NCBI RefSeq assembly: GCF_963678635.1
Contig: NC_087065.1
Span: forward strand, 23,579,254 to 23,643,253
DNA: 64,000 bases
From: Symsagittifera roscoffensis
Taxonomy: Eukaryota; Xenacoelomorpha; Acoela; Convolutidae
Direction of reading: 5' to 3'
The translations under genes were made by a program, and so were the position numbers. Under the pieces are notes generated by a model. It was not told the DNA's origin. It did not search any database and saw nothing but the letters and a program-made list of their open reading frames with translations. Positions 1-9,617 of this stretch are shown piece by piece (within the stretch, counting starts at the first letter, position 1; every line of letters begins with the position of its first letter).

Positions 1-205
1 TCTCCGAATACAAACGTTGAAATGGCGCAAAAAAAACGTGAACGATTTTTAGTTCGAAAGTGGAATTTAATTTTGAGATTTCCTGCGGAATAAAAACTTT
101 ACCTATTGATCCAGTTGTCTCAAGTTGGGTTAATTTTATCAGAAAAGTACCAATCTTAATTGTTCTAGAAATTCAAAGTGTGTCTAATTTTTTCTTTGAA
201 ATTCG
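1..205. repeat. Dispersed repeat R1, right-hand part
   Basis: The stretch with 'acctattgatccagttgtct' followed by 'caagttgggttaa' recurs, diverged, at about 6,200-6,350 and 7,025-7,170. I see no coding potential. The left part of the repeat unit (with the 'ctcttatatagg' box) would lie outside the window. The family is not one I recognise. Confidence 0.55.
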
Positions 206-494
206 ATAGTTGAGATTTTTTCATCACGCCACGCATACAAAAGGTACTTTTTGTTTTAAGACTATGGTCGGAACATTCAGTGCTACTTACATAGTAACCG
301 GCTATCCTTGTTTCACTTTTTACCTTCTCGGAGCTATCTTTTACCGTTTAATCGCCATTTTTTGCGAAGCGCAGTTCCTCTCGTTACCAAGGAATCTTAC
401 ATTTGAAGCCATTTGTTTTTGGAGTAAATAGAAATTTCAACTTTAATTCATGTTTTATCACGCTGCTTGTTTTCTCTTCAAAATGTAGGGCTAT

Positions 495-517
495 ATTATT
501 ATTATTATTATTATTAT
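495..517 (-). repeat. (TAA)n tail of the LINE
   Basis: Plus strand reads (ATT)n; on the LINE strand it is (TAA)n directly after the 3' hairpins. This marks the 3' end of the insertion. Confidence 0.8.
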
Positions 518-524
518 AGATTTA

Positions 525-552
525 GCAACAGAGTTGCAAGGGGTTTTCCCCT
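525..552 (-). other. Two small hairpins at the LINE 3' end
   Basis: GCAAC/GTTGC (525-529 with 533-537, loop of 3) is followed by AGGGG/CCCCT (539-543 with 548-552, loop TTTT). The second stem overlaps the ORF stop codon. In several LINE families a 3' stem-loop is recognised by the element's own RT; that role here is inferred. Confidence 0.6.
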
Positions 553-2482
553 AAGTAAGTCGATTGGAAATGAGTCTACAGTTGTTCCGGGTACAGTCAC
601 AGTAGAGTTTCCAGGTACATGAGTTGTCAGGATTGAAATATTGGTCAAAGTAGCGCCACGTCCATTTGAGACAGCGACTCTTAAACCCGTCACTGTTGAA
701 GACGTCAATGATAGGCGGTGCTAGAGAAATTAAGCGTGCAGTTCTGAACCAGAAGTTGTGTTCACATTGTCTTCTCCTTGGCCGAGTCACCTGGAACGAA
801 GCGGACCGACAGCTTCTGGTAGACAATGGTGATATTACATCAGAAAAATCATAATCATAACGACCAGTTAAAATTTTGTTGTAAAGCAGTAAGTCATTAA
901 GCTGAATAAAGAAAGGCAAAGGTAAGATATTAAGAAATTTCAAAGCGTCTTTGTAATTCATGCCTGGTGTTATCCATCGGCATACCTTTCTTTGAAAGCC
1001 TTCAATTCGCTTCATTCCTGTAACGTTAAGACCGAATGCACTCGAGCTATAAAGCAGCTTGGGAAGAATCATACTCTTGTAGATGTTCAGCTTACTGAAT
1101 ACCGGCAAGAAAGGTGAGCTACGTTTCACCATTTGGAAAACTCGCATGGCACTATTAATTATAGTAGTAATGTGGAGTGTCCAGTCGAGGTTACTTGTTA
1201 TGACTAACCCCAAATCTTTATGTACAAGAGCAGGAGGAATAACATTATCATCAAAATAAATACCAGTATAGGAGCCACTGAACAATAAATGAGAGCATTT
1301 CTGTAAATTAAAAGGGATTTTGTTCTGGATACTCCAGTCGAAGACAGAGTTCAGATCACTTTGGAATGCTTCAGGGGAGCGGTCGAAACTTATAAACTTT
1401 GCGTCATCTGCACAAAGCAAGGAATATGAAAAGGAACACGAGCTCGGAAGGTCGTTAATGAAAACGAGAAAAAGGAGTGCTGATAAAAGTGCTCCTTGTG
1501 GTACTCCACTGGATATCAAAATCCCCTTTGAAAGCGAATTCCTAACCTTGACAACTTGAGTGCGGTTAGAAAGATATGACTGTAGCAAAGACAATAACTT
1601 TCCTCTAATACCTGTTGAATACAGTTTGCGTAGTAGGATTCCATGGTCTACACGATCGAAGGCCTTTTCAAAATCAGTGTAAATAACGTTTACAGGTTGA
1701 CCGTTGTTGACAAATTTGTAAACGGTGTCCAGATAAATTATCAATTGTATGGTAGGTGACCTATTTTTCCGAAAACCAAACTGTGCGTCATGAAACCAGC
1801 CACTGTAGTGATTATACAAATCAATAAAGATACAACGCTCAAATATTTTTGAACAAATCGGTAACAGTGATACCGGCCGATAATTTTTGACATCTGCCTT
1901 GCTACCTTTTTTATATATTGGGATTACATGCGCTAATTTCCACGCTGTAGGATACAAGGAGGTCTGTAGTATTTTCCTGAACAGCTGACAGAGAGATTTT
2001 GAGATAGATGAAGATGTGTGCTTATATATGGAGGCCGGCAATGAGTCAGGTCCGCTTGCTTTGTTAACATGTAAGCCATTACAAATCTGCATTACGTTGC
2101 TGTCTTCAAAAATAATGTTGTCGACGATTGGCAGTTCGGATTCGAATGACAATGAGCTTGGGTCAAATTCTGTAGAAACCTTATATACAGATGAAAAATA
2201 ATTGGCGAATAAGTCAGCTTGTTCTGAGTCACCTTGAGCTATTAATGAATTGAAATGAATCTTAGACGGTAAGGCAGATTTGTTGAACGACCTGTAATAC
2301 TTGAACAAGGAATTTGTGTTACGGTTGTCTGCCAATGAAATCTGGTATTCCAGCTTGTCTCTTGATCCCCATGATGATGGTGATGATGATGATGATGATG
2401 ATGATGATGACTGGTTTTGCCACTCTTTCTTGAACTCAGTGGTAGAAATATTAGTTAGATGCAGATCATTGCATTGAAATGT
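551..2482 (-). CDS. LINE ORF2 fragment: reverse transcriptase
   Basis: This would copy LINE RNA into DNA at the insertion site. The frame is open for about 640 codons from just after a stop at 2,483-2,485 to TAG at 551-553. RT landmarks in order are 'WKLAHVIPIYKKGSK', 'NYRPVSLLP' and 'KIFE', 'QFGFRKNRS', 'YTDFEKAFDRVDH', 'SSGVPQGALLS' and the catalytic box 'CADDAK', followed by the thumb and a C-terminal cysteine-rich end. The frame runs through a (TCA)n stretch at 2,371-2,410 that encodes poly-serine before 'WGSRDKLEYQ'. It is intact over the RT domain, which suggests a fairly recent insertion. The endonuclease domain is missing. Confidence 0.85.
   Translation of the reverse strand, partial: TFQCNDLHLTNISTTEFKKEWQNQSSSSSSSSSSPSSWGSRDKLEYQISLADNRNTNSLFKYYRSFNKSALPSKIHFNSLIAQGDSEQADLFANYFSSVYKVSTEFDPSSLSFESELPIVDNIIFEDSNVMQICNGLHVNKASGPDSLPASIYKHTSSSISKSLCQLFRKILQTSLYPTAWKLAHVIPIYKKGSKADVKNYRPVSLLPICSKIFERCIFIDLYNHYSGWFHDAQFGFRKNRSPTIQLIIYLDTVYKFVNNGQPVNVIYTDFEKAFDRVDHGILLRKLYSTGIRGKLLSLLQSYLSNRTQVVKVRNSLSKGILISSGVPQGALLSALLFLVFINDLPSSCSFSYSLLCADDAKFISFDRSPEAFQSDLNSVFDWSIQNKIPFNLQKCSHLLFSGSYTGIYFDDNVIPPALVHKDLGLVITSNLDWTLHITTIINSAMRVFQMVKRSSPFLPVFSKLNIYKSMILPKLLYSSSAFGLNVTGMKRIEGFQRKVCRWITPGMNYKDALKFLNILPLPFFIQLNDLLLYNKILTGRYDYDFSDVISPLSTRSCRSASFQVTRPRRRQCEHNFWFRTARLISLAPPIIDVFNSDGFKSRCLKWTWRYFDQYFNPDNSCTWKLYCDCTRNNCRLISNRLT
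2371..2410. repeat. (ATG/TCA)n microsatellite inside the LINE frame
   Basis: Thirteen trinucleotides, one of them GTG instead of ATG. On the LINE strand it reads mostly TCA and stays in frame, giving a serine run before the RT domain. Length is a multiple of three. Confidence 0.85.
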
Positions 2483-2485
2483 TTA

Positions 2486-4292
2486 TTAACGAAGAGTGCT
2501 TGTTAGCTGCAGAAAGAATGTTCCAATCACTTTTTCACTGCAGAAACTGATCGAAACTCTTGAAATTGGTTACTAGAGTTATCACATTTGAATCTTACAA
2601 TTTTCGTGTGAGTAGGTTACGCGGTTCAACTTGCCATGTAATAATTTCATTGACTGATTATGTCTTTGTAGCAGACTGCTCGTAGGGCTTCAAGTGTGGT
2701 ATCATATTCAAGATCTTTCCATCGGAATTTCAAAAAATAGTTGAAAAATTGGGTCTGATTTCAGATCAAATTTGATTTGAGCCTGAACTCCAATTTGGCT
2801 CTAATGCATTTTTTTCGACTTTTGAAGTATTGATTTTGTCAGCTGTTTATCTGATTAGCTCACCCTCCTAACAAAAAAGCAGTGTGTTTAGAAGCAATGA
2901 GAAATTTGATAATGAAGTTTTCGTTATTTTTAAAAAACTTCTTCATATAAAGATTGTGAACTTTCTATGCACAGATTGCAGTTCGTTATCCGACTATCCT
3001 TGTTTTTAATTAACAGTGAATCATATATAAATCGATTGCATTCCTCCACCTAAACTGAGCTTTTTATTTAAATCCCCAATCAGGATAGTAGCTGTGACAT
3101 ATTAAATCTTCCTAAAACCAACCCATGCGATGTTCCTTTAGTGCACCTGTTTTTACGGCACTGTGCAAAAAGGAAAAACAGCTGCGACTGCCTCCGAATA
3201 AACCACTCTGAATCATTAATTAGAAAGACAAGAACAAAAGATTGAATGAAACTAATATAAGCAGCGTTTGTTGTCTTTCTCGCTTTAGCCTAGCTCTTCG
3301 ACTGGAAAAAGCGAGACGTAAAATAGTGTTGTATAGTTATGACAGTTGCGCAATAAAAATTATTCAAAGCAGCTGAAAAAGCTCTTTGCTGGTTCTAAAG
3401 CGTGCTTGAAAATGCATTTTTCGCTGACAATGACAGCGGGAAACAGTTGGTTTTGTAAATTAGAATTTGCTAACCAACATTTGTGCAATCTTGTTTCTAA
3501 ACCGCATTTTATATCCATTCTTATTTCGTTGTGGTGAGAATCTACATTAGCTACATACATGATGTCACTCAACAATTATACATGAAAACTGAACTAGCTA
3601 AGACTTCTAATGAGATCATGCTCTGAAGGAGCGAAGCAATTAATTGATCTATTGAAAAAGTAGCAAGATATGTAGTGTTGTAAGTGGAAGGGTCAATATA
3701 AAAAACCAATCAAAAGATTTTATGACTCAAGTGAATCAATACAAAGAACTGTAAGTATTGATTAAGTTTTTGCTCAGACCAAAAATATCTAGATAATTAT
3801 GACTATTTATGGAGATTTTTTGGTCAGAGCATCTAATTAGTCATTTACTTGATTTCTATATTGAGTTTACTTGAAGTGGAAATTAATTTTTTAACTTGCA
3901 AGCTAAATTGTTTAAGAGTCAATGAACGTAGTTCAGACTCTTATATAGGTCGCGATGATGTTTTGTTGGTTTTTTCAGGAAAAGTCGTTAAATTTGTTCA
4001 GGCTCAAATTTATTTTTTCGCGGTTTGAGTTTTGATTTTTTCAAATTTCAGTTCATTTTTTGAACGTAAGGCAAATTGACTGATTGATTCTGCTCATAGG
4101 AAGGCACAAACATTCATTTTTAAAAACATTCATTTTACCGGAACTATGAATCAAAGTTTGCTAGATTTTGTTGTAATAATTGGTTATTTATAGTTGAAAA
4201 AGAAAGCGAAGGAATGACGTTTGTGTCTATTAACTATACTTAACCTTCAACTTGACGTGCAATGAGCTCGAACACTATTAAATTGATTACAG
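2486..4292. other. Non-coding AT-rich stretch upstream of the PDI exons
   Basis: No protein-like frame or RNA gene was recognised. It holds one diverged R1 copy (about 3,915-4,085) and ends in the acceptor AG of the first PDI exon. It is either the 3' part of a long PDI intron whose other exons lie left of the window, or intergenic DNA next to a gene fragment. Confidence 0.5.
3915..4085. repeat. Dispersed repeat R1, left-hand part
   Basis: Contains 'cagactcttatataggtcg', then 'ttttttcaggaaaa', then 'ttttttcgcggtttgag' and a 'ttttcaaattt' run. The same order is seen at about 6,010-6,130, 6,855-6,975 and 9,421-9,545. Confidence 0.6.
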
Positions 4293-4776
4293 GTTGTTAC
4301 CGCAAAGACGTTTGATGAGATCGTGAATGATGCCGAACGAGATGTGCTGATTGAGTTCTATGCTCCCTGGTGTGGACACTGCAAGAGTCTGGCGCCCAAG
4401 TACGACGAACTGGGAGAGAAATTGACTGGAGAGGACTCAGTGGTGATTGCCAAAATGGACGCCACTGCCAATGATGTCCCGCCTCCATACAATGTCCGGG
4501 GGTCAGTTGAAGTTTCAATGAACTGTGGTTCCCATTTTTATTTATTATTGAGCGAAAGATAAATATTCCAAATCATCTACTTTGTAGTACCATGGTAGTA
4601 GCACCACTGCATTAAAATGTATTTATATTGAGTGGTGTTTAAGGTTCCCAACCATCTACTGGGCTCCCAAGGGCAAGAAGGACAGTCCGAAGAAGTACGA
4701 GGGAGCCAGAGAGGTGAAAGACTTCCTCTCTTTCATTAAGAAAGAGTCTTCGAATAAATTGAAAGACGAGTTGTAA
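4293..4776 (+). CDS. Protein disulfide isomerase, last two exons (PDIA3/PDIA4-like)
   Basis: Forms and rearranges disulfide bonds of secretory proteins in the ER lumen. Two exons are joined by a 142 bp GT-AG intron: 4,293-4,501 and 4,644-4,776. Together they encode one C-terminal thioredoxin domain of about 113 residues. The active site WCGHC is at 4,368-4,382, preceded by 'VLIEFYAP' and followed by '[14 protein letters not shown]' and '[10 protein letters not shown]'. The second exon has the cis-proline strand 'GFPTIYWAP' and ends in the ER-retrieval signal KDEL before TAA. The wording is closest to PDIA3/ERp57 and PDIA4/ERp72; the canonical KDEL end does not decide between them. The first exon starts in phase 0 after an acceptor AG at 4,291-4,292. 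No upstream exons were recognised in the 4.3 kb to its left, so the gene is partial here. No stops or frameshifts are seen. Confidence 0.9.
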
Positions 4777-6000
4777 ACACAGCAAACAAGGACTACGCGG
4801 CAGTTGAGCTTTAACAGCTCTAGTTAAAGCCAAGAACTGATCAAAAGTAGACTTGATTTATCATTAATTCAACTATGGATGGTGACTGATCTTAAATACT
4901 CTAATGCTGATTACTGGACAACGATTTACTGTGCGAAAAGTCATTCACTGTATTTAATATGAACACATGTAAATTGTCTAATCTAACTAATAGTGTACTA
5001 TAAGAGGGCTTCATCCATGATATTTGTTATTGTTTTTGTCGTTGCCGTTGTCTCATTCGACCTCCTTTTCCGTTCATTCAGTTGGTGGCTATTTAAAAGT
5101 AAATTATAATATTCGTGTACGAGAGAGTGCGTGAGTTTTGTTGGATTTGTATTCAAATGAAACTTGAACAATTTTATTATCAACGTCGATGGAAAAGGTC
5201 GACTTTCAGAGAAGCCTTCCTGTCATAGTTTAATTAGGGCATGGTGCAAAATGAATGTAACCCAACGTCCGATATACCATTCAACTACAGAAAAATGCTT
5301 GATTGAATACCATTCAACTACAGAAAAATGAAGCATGAAGTGAACATTCATTTAATTAGGTCGTTTTGTGGCAAAAAGTCACGATTTATTAAAAGAAATA
5401 AACGTGTAGTGAGTACTCTTAAATAGGTTTTGGTGATTTGTCCTGTGTTTTTGATAAGTCTTGCAATTCCTGTTTGATAAAAACAGGTATTATGAAAATG
5501 TATGGGGTCGGGTTCTAAATGAATTTTTTTGAGACGCCTGGGAAATATATTCACTTTTTTGTACAAAAATTTAGTTTTTTCTTAAATTACTCTACCAATT
5601 TTCAAAAAAAAACTGGTACCAATTGGAAATCCGTCCTTTCCCCTGTGTGCCTGCATAATCTCCTTGTCTCTTTTTACCTTACCACACTTTCTACAGCCTT
5701 CGAAAAAGTGTGGGGAAAATTTTTGGCTTGATTAAATTTTCTTAAAAACTAACCCACAAATCTATGATTTTGGGTTCAACGCATAGAATAGTTTGTGTGA
5801 AGGTCCCATGCATAAACGGCTAAGCACAAATTTTTTACGCGAAAATTTACGGTTCTCAGAATATATAATTTTCCGATGTTTTAACCGTTTTTCCTAAACT
5901 TTTCTCGAAAACTACACACCAAAATCTTAGATTGTGCGTTCAATGGAAAGGACGTGTTGTAGGTAGCTGCCTCGTAGAAGCGATTGCGCCCATTTTTATA
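4777..6000. other. PDI 3' flank and non-coding DNA
   Basis: No gene recognised. No canonical AATAAA lies within about 600 bp of the PDI stop; one occurs at 5,397-5,402. The part from about 5,730 on resembles, in diverged form, the blocks of the 9.6-11.5 kb tandem repeat ('ctcgaaaactac' then 'aatcttagattgtgcgttca'). Confidence 0.45.
5275..5330. repeat. 33 bp tandem duplication
   Basis: The 23-mer beginning 'taccattcaactacag' occurs at 5,275-5,297 and again, identical, at 5,308-5,330. Confidence 0.8.
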
Positions 6001-6360
6001 GAGTAACGAACGTATTGAGGACTCTTATATAGTTCTTGCTGATCAGTTTTTCAGGAAAAAGTTTTTGAAATTTCAAGTTCAATTTTGATTTTTCGCGGCT
6101 TGACTTGTGATTTCTTTTCAAGTTCAGTGCATTTCCATTGTCAACAATCGAACAGCAAAAATGTAAACGTCTTGAAAAATGTGATCTACTTCTAATTTAG
6201 AAAATGGAAATTAATTATCAGATATCCCAGTTAAGTACAAGTTATGCCTATTGCTCCAGTTTTCTCAAATTGGGTTATTTTAGCAAAAAAGTGTCCAACA
6301 TAAATTGTTCTACAAATTCAAAGAGCTTCAAGGCCATTCAAAAGCTGAAGATTTTTGAAA
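6001..6360. repeat. Dispersed repeat R1, most complete copy
   Basis: Begins with 'actcttatatagttcttgc', then 'tttttcaggaaaaag', 'tttttcgcggcttgact', a tract with 'cgaacagcaaaaatgtaa', and ends with 'tctcaaattgggtta'. It links the left-hand parts seen at 3.9 and 9.4 kb with the right-hand part seen at 1-205. Orientation is arbitrary. Confidence 0.6.
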
Positions 6361-6479
6361 AAAAAAAACAAGTCAGCTTTTGTTTCAGTTTCATTGCGTT
6401 CATTTCTTTTTTCCAAGTGTTAGTTAGCTGTTTTTTTTTTACAAAAAGTTATGACCCTCGGAAAAGCAAAATTTTCGAT

Positions 6480-6845
6480 TTTTGAACGTTTTCCGGAAAT
6501 CTTTGACCTTTTTTGAAAACTACCCTCCTAAATCTGAGGTTTTGGTTTCATTGAGTAGAAGGGGTTTTTCACCCAAGTCTTAGAATGTGCGTTCAATGGA
6601 AAATACGCGTTGCGGGAAGCTTTCTGGTTTTAGCGGCATTGTCAATTTTTGTACGAGAAAAATAAGAAAAAAGTCATGCTTGTGACTTTTCGACCGTTTT
6701 GTCACACTCTTTGATTTTTCTCGGAAACTAGTTTTAATGACTAGCTTTATTTTTGGCTTAAGGAGGGTCGACGAAAGTTTTCCGCCTTAAATGTCGCTCC
6801 GATTTTGATTCTCAAAGCTTGCTGAATAATTTTTAAAATGACATT
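6480..6845. repeat. Diverged blocks related to the 9.6-11.5 kb tandem repeat
   Basis: Has 'gaaaactaccctcctaaatc' then 'tgaggttttggtttcattga', the same block start as in the tandem array, and 'gtgcgttcaatggaaaatac', which is also at about 5,935. These are single, older blocks outside the array. Confidence 0.45.
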
Positions 6846-6849
6846 CTCT

Positions 6850-7180
6850 TCTTTAGTACTCTTATATAGGTCTTGGTGTTTTTTCAGGAAAAAAATCTAA
6901 ATTTTGTTCACGCTCAGTTTTAATTTTTTGCGGCATGACTTTTGATTTCTTTTCAAGTTCATTTCATTTCTTTTATCAAAAGAAAGGAAGGCAAACTCCT
7001 TTATCGAACAGCAAAAGTATAAAGGTCACGAAACACGTCGAAAGTAGAAATTTTTAGTCAGATTTCCCAGCGGAATTAAAGAATAACCTATTGATCTAGT
7101 GTTCTCAAATTGGGTTAACTATCAAAAACGCACCTATCATAAGCTTTTTAAAAAGCAAAGAGCTTTCTGGGAGTATTTTT
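6850..7180. repeat. Dispersed repeat R1, second long copy
   Basis: Same order of boxes as the 6,001 copy: 'actcttatataggtcttgg', 'tttttcaggaaaaaa', 'ttttgcggcatgactttt', 'cgaacagcaaaagtataaag', 'acctattgatctagtgttct', 'caaattgggttaa'. Confidence 0.6.
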
Positions 7181-7244
7181 TCTTTCGTAGCTCTTTTCTA
7201 ACGGTCTGTTGGCTATGCCTTAAGTTTTGCCCTCTATTAAGCCT

Positions 7245-7316
7245 TGTGTTCGCTGCAAGTTATATTTTCGCTGCAAGTTATATTCGCTGCAAATTTTCGC
7301 TGCAAGTTATAAAGAA
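7245..7316. repeat. Short tandem repeat of 'tcgctgcaagttata'
   Basis: Four imperfect copies of a 10-16 bp unit. No gene context. Confidence 0.75.
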
Positions 7317-9165
7317 CAAAGATGTTCAGATTGGTGAATTTGCTCAACATACTACATATAATTGATTTAAACCGCATTTCTGAGGAGCAATTGGTGGTTG
7401 ACTGAGATCTCTACCGCTTAGTCGAACTGAAGGTGATCCGAGGCGCAATTTGATCTGTTCTCGACTGTGATTGAGGCACTTTTTCTCCACAAAAAAAAAT
7501 AATTAAGAAATGTGTATATTGGCATAATGGCTGAACTCATAGTATGCTATTTCTCTCACTTTTTCTTTAATGGTCCGTCTTCATATTTTAATTTGATCAT
7601 AAATTTAATATAACATCTGTGTCGGGATAAGGAGTTCCCGTAAACAACTAGGTTCATAGTACTCATCTCTAGTGGTACCTGTTTTCATAGCTAATTTAGT
7701 TTTCTTAGCGTTCTTGACCCACTTAGCCTGGAGGTACGAATGCGCCTGGGACGGTAAAAATGCAAGGTTCGAGTGAGCTGATTTTGTCCTGCTTATCTTT
7801 TGTCTGCATAGTTGATCTTGGAATCGTTTTTTTTTGCTGAGCGCACTTTTCTCTAGGTTGCGTTTGGTAAGTAATTTACTCCTGGCATTTGTACTTTTAC
7901 TTACTTTGACTTCGTATTTCTATTTTTTTAGTTTTGCCTGGAAAAACTTTGACATGAATTATTTTGGCCTATTTTTTTATCAGATTGGTTATATAATTTG
8001 GGTCTTTATTTAAGGGAAACTCAATTTTTATGTTCCTTGCTTTTTGTTCAGTTAGCTGGATTTTAAGCACTCGGTTTGTTGAAATTGCATTTTTCACTTA
8101 TTTTTCGGCTTAACTCGTTTTCATTTGTTTACACAAGCAATGCATGTGTTTTAGTATGAACTACTTTTTTTTCCAGCCTAAGTCGCAAATGTTGTTGCAA
8201 TAAAATGTGTTCATTTTGAAAAGGATCATTTTGATCAATAACTCACTTTTAAGTGCAGCCAATGCTAAGGATTTTAACACAGACTATTTATGGTCTGACT
8301 TTTGTAACGAAAGTAACGGAATATTTGGGGTGGTTTTTTTCAGACAAAGTTCGACTTTTTAACTAGCCATTTTGGTGGGATTTTTTAATATCCTGCGAAA
8401 AGTATTGTTGTCTTGAGCTTCAATTTGGAAAAATATTTCACCTGTGATCATTTTTTGTAAAGTTATGGGGTTTAATAATTACCAATTGCGATAAGTTATG
8501 GGGTATTTATAATTGCGATATATTTCGCGCTATTAACGCGTAAGCGGAGATTTGATCCGTCGTAGAAATCGTTCCAAATTGGTTGAAGGAAGCTGTTTTG
8601 CCGCAATTGATTTGTTACTAGAAGCGAATGGCGTGAGGGGTTGATTTTCACAAAAAAAAACTCAAATTAAAAAAATTCTTTTTAATTTTATTACATTTTT
8701 TTTCAGGTTATTAGTGCTCCATAGACTGCTGTATAAATTGAGGCATGTTAATTTGTAAATTCTTTTTTTTTCAATTTGACTGGTACTGCTAATGCGTCAT
8801 AATTGGCGTGCGTCACTAAGGAAATTTTGTAGACTCAAAGTTTTACCCATTCAGTTTTTCCCAGTAGCATTGTCGGTCCCATTTTTGCTTGTGTATGCGA
8901 CGATAATCTTCGCGTTTGTGTTTATATCGGCTTAGTCTCTTTTTGCGTCTTGTGTGTGCCTTTTAAGTGCCTCTGTGTGTTTCAGGGCAAGGGGACTGTA
9001 GAAATTTTCAGATATGTTTGAATAGATAAAAAGGTTTCGGATTGATGTGTTTCTGTATTTTCAAGTATTTTTGTATTTGTCACCGCTTGGTTAACTTTGT
9101 TCCGATACTGATTTTGCGTTCTTGTTTTTGTGCATGTTTTTCTTCACTGTTTTCTTTTTTTATTG
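7317..9165. other. Non-coding AT-rich stretch
   Basis: No coding frame beyond chance length, no RNA gene and no clear repeat boundary recognised. Confidence 0.4.
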
Positions 9166-9169
9166 ATAA

Positions 9170-9260
9170 ACCTAGTTTTATCGCAAGTGGTGGGAAGCTC
9201 AGCTTCGCCTCTGTGTATAATATCACTTCAGCAATTGAGTTTGCCGGAAAGAGTTTTTGT
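9170..9260. repeat. Hairpin-centred repeat H, copy 1
   Basis: Contains 'gcaagtggtgggaagctcag' followed by 'cttcgcctctgtg'. The core GAAGC/GCTTC pairs. The same element is at 11,820-11,905. Confidence 0.6.
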
Positions 9261-9419
9261 ATTAGTTGATTGAAATACCGGTGGTTTTAAATGCCATCGA
9301 ACGCAGTGAAGACACTCTTATAATTTTAAATTTTTCTATTGTTTTAAGCGAAACATTGCCTTCTCTAAAAAAGAAAGCTGAAATGCGGCAACAAATGAAC
9401 GATTTTGGGCTTGGAAGTG

Positions 9420-9600
9420 GTTTTTGCTCTTATATAGGTCCTGGTGATTGTATTTGTTTGTTTTTATTTTAAGGAAAAAGTCTGTTTGAGTTTTTGTGGA
9501 TTAATTTTTGATGTCTTTTTAAATTTTGTTCATTTGTGTTGTTGAAAAGAAGGTAAATTCCACTATCGAACAAAAAAAGGTGTAAGGCCAAGAAAAGTAT
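9420..9600. repeat. Dispersed repeat R1, left-hand part
   Basis: 'gctcttatataggtcctgg' followed by an 'aaggaaaaagtctgtttgag' box and a 'cgaacaaaaaaaggtgtaag' box, in the R1 order. Confidence 0.55.
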
Positions 9601-9617
9601 GCTCAACTTCTATTTTC

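Larger units (their letters stand above)
497..2482 (-). mobile_element. 5'-truncated LINE (non-LTR retrotransposon, I/Jockey/CR1-like group)
   Basis: A minus-strand reverse transcriptase frame (551-2,482) is followed at once by a very short 3' region with two small hairpins and a (TAA)n tail at 495-517. The endonuclease half of ORF2 and any ORF1 are absent, so this is a 5'-truncated copy, as is usual after incomplete target-primed reverse transcription. A (TAA)n tail is known from the I clade, but the RT itself also resembles Jockey/CR1-type sequences, so the clade is open. The copy may lie in a PDI intron or just upstream of the PDI exons. No target-site duplication was recognised. Confidence 0.85.
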
